NCBI GenBank assembly: GCA_027365375.1
Contig: DAHXNM010000353.1
Coordinates: 1 to 11,674, forward strand
Direction of reading: 5' to 3'
Origin: Ferrimicrobium sp.
GTDB taxonomy: Bacteria; Actinomycetota; Acidimicrobiia; Acidimicrobiales; Acidimicrobiaceae
DNA: 11,674 bases
Shown here one piece after another: positions 6,795-11,674 of this stretch. The translations under genes and the position numbers were made by a program. How positions within the stretch are numbered: position 1 is the stretch's first letter; the number at the start of each line of letters is the position of its first letter. The notes beneath the pieces are model-generated. The model was not told the origin of the DNA. It worked only from the letters and a program-made list of their open reading frames with translations, and did no database searches.

Positions 6795-8201
6795 CTACCT
6801 CGAAGCGGCCTCGAGCACATGTGCCAGCGTGGTTGCGACGCCGATAGCCGCAGGGAGATAGAGGGATTCGTCGGGACCATGTGCATTGCTGCCAGGCCCA
6901 AGTGCCCCAGTGGCGACAAAGTCCGCGTTTGGGAAGTGCTCACCCAAGGTAGCCATGAACGGAATCGAGCCACCCTCTCCACAAAAGGCAGCAGGCTCAC
7001 CGAATCCTGACCTCGAACCCTCTTCTAGCGCACGGGCAAGCCAGGGACTTGGATCCTTAGCTACCCACCCTTGTGCCGGTGCTTCTGTATCGATCTCAAC
7101 CCGGGCCCCGTAGGGAATTTGGTTAGATAGAAGTTCCACAAGACGATCCTGGGCGAGTTTGGCATCAACCGTCGGTGGAAGCCGAAGCGAGATTTTGCCG
7201 GTCGTAAAGGGGCGAAGAACGTTTCCTCCTCCAGCCACAGAAGGCACACCGTCAATTCCGATGAACGAGAGCGATGGACGCCACGTCTGGTTTAGCAACC
7301 TGTCAGCACCATCTCTCCCCATCAACCAGGTATCGCCAGCCATCGGGAACAACGCTGCCAATGGATCACCCAACTCGCGTGACAACTTCTCGGCCTGCTG
7401 GCTATGGAACGACGGGATGTCGGCCTGGAGAAAATCCGGCAAGATGGCGCCGGTCTCCTGATCCTCAATCCGCGAGAGCAAAGTGCGTAAGATACGCAAT
7501 GACGACGGAACTACCCCTCCAGCTTCGCCTGAGTGTACTCCGTTCTCGAGCACGGTGACCTTCACCGAGACCACAAGATTGCCGCGCAGAGAGGATGTCA
7601 CCCATAGTCGCTTAAAATCCAAGCCTCCCGCGTCGAGACAGACTACGAGACGGACCTCGCCGATGGTCGGCAGAAGCTGTTCGAGATGTGCGTCAAGGTC
7701 GGGACTCCCGCTCTCTTCACAAGCCTCGACGATAAGAACACAGTGTGGGTAGGCGACGCCTTGCCTGGCCAACTCCTCGATGACAGCAATAACGACAGGC
7801 GCGGCGTACCCGTCGTCCACCATCCCTCGTCCAAAGAGGTTATCTTGAACTAACTTGCTCTGGAATGGATCGAGTCCATCGGACCAGGCGTCAGTGGCCG
7901 GCTGTTTGTCTAGGTGCCCGTAGAGCAGCACAGCATCCCTCTGGGGATCCTCACTTGCAGGAATGTCAACTACCAGCAATGGGGTGCGTCCCTCGATGCG
8001 TTGAATGTAGCTGGTAAGGCCGGGAATGTTGCGCGCTCCGATCCAATCCTGATAGAGCGCCAAAGCGCGTTCAAGATGGCCGCTCAGTTCCCAGTCGCGA
8101 TCGAATGCCGGAGACAGACAGGGGATGGATCCGTAGTCGACCAGCAGCGAAACGACATCGCCTCGAATTGCGGACTCAAGATTGGTGCGTAAAGACTCCA
8201 T
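6795..8201 (-). CDS. M20 family metallopeptidase (CNDP/dipeptidase-like)
   Basis: Di-zinc M20 peptidase of 468 residues, the expected length for the dipeptidase/carboxypeptidase branch. It is probably a cytoplasmic enzyme cleaving di- or short peptides or N-acylated amino acids. The metal site is intact: GHLD (His96, Asp98), GRGMVDD (Asp129/130), EACEESG (Glu162 general base, Glu163 ligand), LDAGG (Asp190), and the C-terminal ligand His441 in SNAHGPDE. The dimerisation (lid) domain, roughly 205-330, carries the GVHSGEAGG motif with His223. The GHLDKQP form rather than GHxDVVP is typical of carnosine-dipeptidase-like members. ATG 8201 is the only sensible start; purine-rich GGTAGGG and TAGGAG stretches lie upstream at less than ideal spacing. 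It follows the MBL gene by 61 bp on the same strand, so the two may share a transcript. Confidence 0.94.
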   Translation of the reverse strand: MESLRTNLESAIRGDVVSLLVDYGSIPCLSPAFDRDWELSGHLERALALYQDWIGARNIPGLTSYIQRIEGRTPLLVVDIPASEDPQRDAVLLYGHLDKQPATDAWSDGLDPFQSKLVQDNLFGRGMVDDGYAAPVVIAVIEELARQGVAYPHCVLIVEACEESGSPDLDAHLEQLLPTIGEVRLVVCLDAGGLDFKRLWVTSSLRGNLVVSVKVTVLENGVHSGEAGGVVPSSLRILRTLLSRIEDQETGAILPDFLQADIPSFHSQQAEKLSRELGDPLAALFPMAGDTWLMGRDGADRLLNQTWRPSLSFIGIDGVPSVAGGGNVLRPFTTGKISLRLPPTVDAKLAQDRLVELLSNQIPYGARVEIDTEAPAQGWVAKDPSPWLARALEEGSRSGFGEPAAFCGEGGSIPFMATLGEHFPNADFVATGALGPGSNAHGPDESLYLPAAIGVATTLAHVLEAASR

Positions 8202-8262
8202 GACTAATGTACCCTACCGGTCTCCTAACTCTCAGCCAACCGTCTTTACATCGACGCTAGTT

Positions 8263-8865
8263 TTACACGACCGCTGGCCTGGCTTGAGGGCGAAAAGGCC
8301 GACCGTGGCCAGGAATGATCCAGTCAGGATCCAGACCAAGGACACGAAGCCGCGAACTCTTCAATTGATCCGCGCTCGGCGCATAAGGATCCTCCAACGG
8401 CCCATCCTCTGTCCACCATAAATGGGTATACACACAGAGTCCGTCGCTCGTCGATATCGCGACACTCACGTCCTCCCGGGTGTGCCCTGGGGTCTCGAGA
8501 AGCCGTACATTTGGCGAGATTCGATACCCTTCTCCGGGACGACTCGTCCACTCATCTCCTCGATAAATAGCATGATAATCATGCACATTTGCTCGCTCAA
8601 AGAGAGCAACATGAAAAGTATGGTCAAGATGATGATGGCTCAGGACCACCTCAGTCACCTTCTCTGGGCCAATCCCTATGCTCGCCATCGGTCCGAGTAT
8701 TGTCTCTTTGGAGGGAACCATGCCCGGATCAACAATGATCACCTTGTCCTCTTCAAGCAGCAACAGGACCGTGCCTGTAACCCCAGGCTCGAGTGTGCCA
8801 ACATGGACAATCAGACACAGGCACTGTTCACCCAAAACACCGAAACGTTGCAAACTTTCCTCCAT
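8263..8865 (-). CDS. Metallo-beta-lactamase-fold hydrolase, MBLAC1-like, with an altered metal ligand
   Basis: Short (200-residue) MBL-fold protein. The order of motifs resembles MBLAC1-type proteins: IIVDPG (43-48), HHHLDH (77-82; the HxHxDH residues are His77, His79, Asp81, His82), ETPGHTREDVSV (ligand His128), and IIPGHGRPFR (His187). The conserved bridging Asp, normally in a V-x-GD-L-F/W context, is replaced: the matching segment reads CVYTHLWW, putting His148 there. Human MBLAC1 is a nuclease for histone pre-mRNA; bacterial relatives include lactonases and thioesterases, so the substrate here is unknown. There is no signal peptide. ATG 8865 has AGGGG 5 nt upstream. It is the first gene of a - strand run followed by the M20 peptidase. 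Confidence 0.9.
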   Translation of the reverse strand: MEESLQRFGVLGEQCLCLIVHVGTLEPGVTGTVLLLLEEDKVIIVDPGMVPSKETILGPMASIGIGPEKVTEVVLSHHHLDHTFHVALFERANVHDYHAIYRGDEWTSRPGEGYRISPNVRLLETPGHTREDVSVAISTSDGLCVYTHLWWTEDGPLEDPYAPSADQLKSSRLRVLGLDPDWIIPGHGRPFRPQARPAVV

Positions 8866-9114
8866 CTAGCCCCTAGAGCTTCGTATTCCGTTGTGCAATC
8901 CCCGTCTGAGATCGTAACCAGTAGAAAAGTGAGATCCGTCGTCTTACGAAATCGAGACCGATTGACCACTTACACCGGCACAAATCACTGCTGGCAGTGA
9001 CACCTGGGCCACCCTACGTTGTCCATCGGAAGTCCTGAGAGCTAACGGAGTCCTAGTGAACCTAAAGCACCTCGATACTCATCCATCGATCAACCACCTT
9101 CACCAACGACTGCA
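8866..9114. other. Intergenic region between the ABC exporter and the MBL gene
   Basis: These 249 bp contain no gene that I can support; the + frame that crosses them is antisense to the MBL gene and has no family features. The stretch should hold the MBL promoter and the end of the ABC transcript. The one visible structure is the palindrome at 8985-9000. I could not place a -35/-10 pair with confidence. Confidence 0.5.
8985..9000 (-). terminator. Perfect 16-bp palindrome, weak terminator or operator
   Basis: TCACTGC-TG-GCAGTGA has perfect 7-bp arms. Read on the - strand it folds as a 6-bp stem with a 4-nt loop followed by TTTGTG, which could act as a weak terminator about 115 bp after the ABC permease stop. 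The near-contiguous arms would equally suit a dimeric repressor upstream of the MBL gene. The choice between them is not settled. Confidence 0.35.
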
Positions 9115-9840
9115 TCATACCCGTGCGGTGTCATGCAGATAGACCAGACGGGCCAAGAACGCAAAGGCAGCGGTCCATAGCACGATGACGAGCCATCCCT
9201 CAAGTGTCCACGGGGATCCACCAAGGGAGACCGCACCAGCTCTGATTAACCAATAGGAGGGGATGAGTTCAAAGATCTTGTGGAGGAGGCCATCGCCTCC
9301 AATGTTGCCAAAGCCACCACCTATCAGAAGGAAGAGGGTGGAGACTCCACCGGTCACGGGTCCCATCGAGTCGGGTTTGAGGAGATGGCCAATCATAACA
9401 CCGAGGATCGTGAACGGTAGGAGTCCGACAAGAAAGAGTGCCGTCATCACCAACCAGTTAATCGCGCTGAGGTGGACGCCAAATGCCAACCCGGCAATGT
9501 ACAAGATGATCAGTGTCAGGCAGGCTACCATGTAGCCGGCCACGATCTTTGCCGCAAAGTAATACCACGTCGGCAACGGGGTGAGCCGCATCTGGCGTGT
9601 CCAACCCATCTGACGTTCGGCAGAGATCCTTGGCCCAATAGAGATCGCAGCGATCAATGCGCCAAAGCCCGCCATCGCGATCATGTAGTAGAGCGGGAAC
9701 GGCACTCCACCGAGTTTCGCGTGTCGATCGGCCGAGGTGAAGGCGAGATAGAGGACAAGTGGAAACACGAACGAGAAGACGACAAACCTACGATTGCGAA
9801 GCGTACGGAGTAGCTCATAGCGGACGTAAATCAAACCCAT
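9115..9840 (-). CDS. ABC-2 type exporter permease
   Basis: Integral membrane subunit of an ABC-2 family exporter, 241 residues, with six predicted transmembrane segments near 19-35, 50-70, 97-120, 128-151, 159-179 and 214-234. The cytoplasmic loop after segment 2, SAERQMGWTRQMRLTPLP, is the typical coupling region of the DrrB/YvfS-like permeases. Gly-rich stretches in segment 5 (GPVTGGVS, LIGGGFGNIGG) are also typical. It pairs with the ATPase upstream: the start codon overlaps the ATPase stop by one base (TGATG), with AGAGGA upstream inside the ATPase gene. The substrate is unknown; relatives export drugs, peptides, lipids or sodium. No two-component or TetR regulator is seen beside it in the window. 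Confidence 0.93.
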   Translation of the reverse strand: MGLIYVRYELLRTLRNRRFVVFSFVFPLVLYLAFTSADRHAKLGGVPFPLYYMIAMAGFGALIAAISIGPRISAERQMGWTRQMRLTPLPTWYYFAAKIVAGYMVACLTLIILYIAGLAFGVHLSAINWLVMTALFLVGLLPFTILGVMIGHLLKPDSMGPVTGGVSTLFLLIGGGFGNIGGDGLLHKIFELIPSYWLIRAGAVSLGGSPWTLEGWLVIVLWTAAFAFLARLVYLHDTARV

Positions 9841-10745
9841 CAGTTGCCATCCTCTCGTGTCAGCTCTACAAAGGCCTCCTCAAGGCTGCCACCCGTTACC
9901 TCGATATCGGTGAGCGTCCGATAGCTAGCTAGGAGTTGATACAACACCTGATCAGAGTTAGAGCAGGTCAAAATGACGCTGGGGCCATGACGCTCAGCAT
10001 TGACGACACCATCAAACCCAAGGAGGTCTGACAGCTCAACGTCTGGAAGCGTCGCCCGAATGGTTCTAGATCCCACTCTGGCCTTGATCTGACCGGGGGT
10101 TCCGTCTGCGACGATCCGACCATTGGCCATGAGCACCACTCGATCCGCATAAGCATCAGCCTCCTCTAGATAATGGGTTGCAAACACTACCGTCTTTCGA
10201 TCCTCGACGAGTTCACGCATGGCTCGCCAGAACTCTCTTCTTCCCTCGACATCTATCGCCGCCGTCGGCTCGTCAAGGACAAGGAGCTCTGGATCTCCAA
10301 CGAGGGCGGCTGCAAACCGAACCCTCTGTGCCTGTCCACCCGAGAGTCCGGTGGTGAGCTGTCGTTGAAACTGATCACATCCGGTTCTCTTTAACACCTC
10401 GTCTACCGAAGCTGGATTCGGATAGAACGATGCCATAAGCTCGATGAGTTCGCGTACTCGCAAGTAGTTGAGTGGCGTGCCCGTCTGCAACATGCCGCCT
10501 ACAAGGCCAGCTGCAATAGCCCTCGCAGGAGCCATACCAAAGAGCTCGACCTCCCCTCGATCGGGGTGGATGAGTCCAAGTGCGATGTCGAGTGTCGTCG
10601 TTTTACCGGCTCCATTGGGACCGAGCAGTGCTACGGTCTCACCGGGTTGAATCGATAGGTCGACACCTTTTACCGCTGCTACCGCCCCAAAAGCCTTGGT
10701 TATCTGACGCAGCCCAATTGCGGGCGACTCTTGCATCGTTTTCAT
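9840..10745 (-). CDS. ABC exporter ATP-binding protein
   Basis: Nucleotide-binding subunit of the exporter, 301 residues from the ATG at 10745. It has Walker A GPNGAGKT (42-49), the Q-loop in MLQTG (about 85-89), signature LSGGQ (134-138), Walker B LVLDEPT with Asp158-Glu159, and the H-loop ATHYLEEAD with His191. The ~75-residue C-terminal extension ending GGSLEEAFVELT is typical of DrrA/CcmA-type ATPases paired with ABC-2 permeases. It has no transmembrane segments and would bind the inner face of the membrane through the permease. A longer start (TTG 10763) is possible. ATG 10745 is preferred because TAGAGT, a TANNNT-type -10, ends 7 bases before it, as in leaderless actinobacterial genes, and there is no good ribosome site. 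It is coupled to the permease by a one-base overlap. Confidence 0.94.
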   Translation of the reverse strand: MKTMQESPAIGLRQITKAFGAVAAVKGVDLSIQPGETVALLGPNGAGKTTTLDIALGLIHPDRGEVELFGMAPARAIAAGLVGGMLQTGTPLNYLRVRELIELMASFYPNPASVDEVLKRTGCDQFQRQLTTGLSGGQAQRVRFAAALVGDPELLVLDEPTAAIDVEGRREFWRAMRELVEDRKTVVFATHYLEEADAYADRVVLMANGRIVADGTPGQIKARVGSRTIRATLPDVELSDLLGFDGVVNAERHGPSVILTCSNSDQVLYQLLASYRTLTDIEVTGGSLEEAFVELTREDGN

Positions 10746-10752
10746 GACACAA

Positions 10753-10758
10753 ACTCTA
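10753..10758 (-). promoter_or_regulatory. Candidate -10 element of the ABC operon (leaderless start)
   Basis: On the - strand TAGAGT matches TANNNT and ends 7 nt upstream of the ATG at 10745. This would place the transcription start at or next to the A of the ATG. No convincing -35 is present. Leaderless transcripts with this spacing are well known in actinobacteria, but this case is inferred from spacing alone. Confidence 0.35.
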
Positions 10759-10812
10759 GTCAACGAACTTGCTCAACGCCGATACAAGCTCATATGAATT
10801 AATGCTTAGATC

Positions 10813-10827
10813 CGTCATCGGGTGACG
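10813..10827. promoter_or_regulatory. Dyad upstream of the ABC operon
   Basis: CGTCA-tcggg-TGACG is a perfect 5-bp-arm inverted repeat 68 bp upstream of the ABC ATPase start, just beyond the candidate -10. It could be an operator; chance is not excluded for arms this short. Confidence 0.25.
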
Positions 10828-10875
10828 ACCTTTTGGTGATCATCGACACCGCCGCATCATCATCGACCTCCAAAG

Positions 10876-10910
10876 ACACCAAGAGCCCTCTTTGAGAGGG
10901 CTCTTGGTGT
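10876..10910 (-). terminator. Strong intrinsic terminator of the MFS gene
   Basis: A perfect 15-bp stem (10876-10890 with 10896-10910) closes a 5-nt loop 21 bp after the MFS stop codon. On the - strand the stem is followed by CTTT, a short T-run. On the + strand no T-run follows. It should separate the MFS transcript from the ABC operon downstream. Confidence 0.85.
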
Positions 10911-10931
10911 ATCTCCTGAATCAGATGAGAC

Positions 10932-11674
10932 TCAATCGGATAACGTAGATTCGATCTCTGCTGAGTTATTCACCGAGTCATCGACACCTTCTATTGGCTC
11001 AACCGCCTCGTAGTCAACTCCAGCATGAGCAGCCTGTTGTGCATGGAGATGCTCCATCGCGTGCTCGGCGTGGAGATGTTCCATAGCCTCCTCTGCATCG
11101 GTGGCATTGTACTTGCCACCGCGCAACCAGGATGCTCCAGCAGCGACCAGACACGCGATCGCCGCAAACGTGAAGGCCTCGGAAAGCCCATGGCCAAAGG
11201 CGGGCGAGATAAGACTCGGGAAGAATGCACGACCAATGAGATAGTGAGCATTCGCCGCCGGAAGCGCACCAAGAACCTTAGTTCCCAGCAACTTCGAAAT
11301 CGGGTTATAACCCAAGAATGCCGCGAATAGCGTACTCACTGGAGGAAGTGCGGCAACCTGCTTGGCCACGGCCACAGGAACGTGTTGTTTGGTGAGACCG
11401 GACAAGAGTGCACTCGAAAGGTGGGCCCTCAATCCAAAGATCATGAGACTAAAGAAGACACCGATCGACAGCACCATCGCCGAGTTCATAAAGGTTGCAC
11501 TCATGCCAGAACCAACGCCACGCTGGCTCGCCGGCAAGCTGTTCATGATCGCAGCCCGGTTCGGCGACGCGAACAGCCCCATTGCCAACCCGTTGATCGC
11601 CAGAAGTGCGGCGAAATCGACGTACGAGAAGTCAACAGGCAAGAAGATCAGACCAATGAACGATGCCGCCGCTA
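10932..11674 (-). CDS. MFS efflux transporter, DHA2 (EmrB/QacA-like) type, C-terminal part
   Basis: C-terminal 246 residues of a major facilitator permease; the frame is open to the right edge, so the start lies outside the window and the TTG at 11642 is not the start. The segment SPNRAAIMNSLPASQRGVGSG followed by a hydrophobic helix is typical of the drug:H+ antiporter-2 family. A loop of about 80 residues then precedes the last transmembrane segment (AFTFAAIACLVAAGASWL), as in 14-segment QacA-like pumps. After this comes an unusual ~65-residue soluble tail. It contains a duplicated 9-residue unit, AMEHLHAEH then AMEHLHAQQ, with six His within 18 residues, and ends in an acidic stretch. The substrate is unknown. 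Proton-driven export of a toxic compound from the cytoplasm is the family role. Confidence 0.9.
   Translation of the reverse strand, partial: AAASFIGLIFLPVDFSYVDFAALLAINGLAMGLFASPNRAAIMNSLPASQRGVGSGMSATFMNSAMVLSIGVFFSLMIFGLRAHLSSALLSGLTKQHVPVAVAKQVAALPPVSTLFAAFLGYNPISKLLGTKVLGALPAANAHYLIGRAFFPSLISPAFGHGLSEAFTFAAIACLVAAGASWLRGGKYNATDAEEAMEHLHAEHAMEHLHAQQAAHAGVDYEAVEPIEGVDDSVNNSAEIESTLSD
11034..11087 (-). repeat. 27-nt tandem duplication encoding the His-rich tail
   Basis: Two adjacent 27-nt units encode AMEHLHAEH and AMEHLHAQQ in the C-terminal tail of the MFS pump. The DNA copies differ at several synonymous sites, for example tggagatgctccat at 11044-11057 against tggagatgttccat at 11071-11084. 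The duplication is therefore old or kept by selection at the protein level. Confidence 0.75.

Noticed and set aside
8422..9000. 192-aa + strand ORF opposite the MBL gene
   Set aside because: It is antisense to all conserved MBL motifs and shows no domain of its own.
10746..10763. TTG start for the ABC ATPase at 10763
   Set aside because: There is no ribosome site before it; ATG 10745 with a -10-like element 7 nt upstream fits better, and the extra six residues are outside the domain.

Overview
The window reads as chromosomal DNA of an actinobacterium of moderate GC. I suspect an acidophilic, iron-oxidising Acidimicrobiia lineage (Ferrimicrobium-like). That placement rests on the actinobacterial look of the proteins (aspS next to rarA, a soluble CYP125/142-type P450, a DHA2 MFS pump, a DrrAB-like ABC exporter), GTG starts, one probable leaderless gene, and GC well below that of streptomycetes. 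It is an inference, not a database match. I see no IS element, integrase, CRISPR array, rRNA or tRNA.

Left part (1-5350). A serine beta-lactamase-fold hydrolase enters from the left edge on the + strand and converges on an osmC peroxidase gene (- strand); the 178-bp gap between them carries a 17-bp direct repeat. A 486-bp gene-poor leader separates osmC from the divergent aspS-rarA pair. These two genes are 2 bp apart and probably translationally coupled. AspRS carries two residues typical of the non-discriminating type, so the organism probably makes Asn-tRNA by transamidation. RarA lacks its usual C-terminal segment, and alaS, a common downstream neighbour in actinobacteria, does not follow.

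Middle (5358-8865). Three - strand genes run in the order MBLAC1-like metallo-hydrolase, M20 metallopeptidase, cytochrome P450. The first two are 61 bp apart and may be co-transcribed. The P450 gene follows a gap of about 160 bp with CCAGG repeats and a small dyad, so it may have its own control. The P450 gene converges on rarA with a 7-bp gap. The metallo-hydrolase has a His where the family normally has the bridging metal-ligand Asp.

Right part (9115-11674). An ABC-2 exporter (ATPase then permease, overlapping by 1 base at TGATG) and the 3' end of a QacA/EmrB-type MFS pump are both on the - strand, separated by a strong 15-bp-stem terminator. The pump ends in a His-rich cytoplasmic tail built from a duplicated 9-residue unit. 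Both look like efflux functions.

Most of the window is ordinary housekeeping and accessory content. I see no clear new multi-gene system. The best leads are the altered metal site of the MBL protein, the truncated RarA at a synteny break, the His-rich tail of the MFS pump, and the large leader of aspS.
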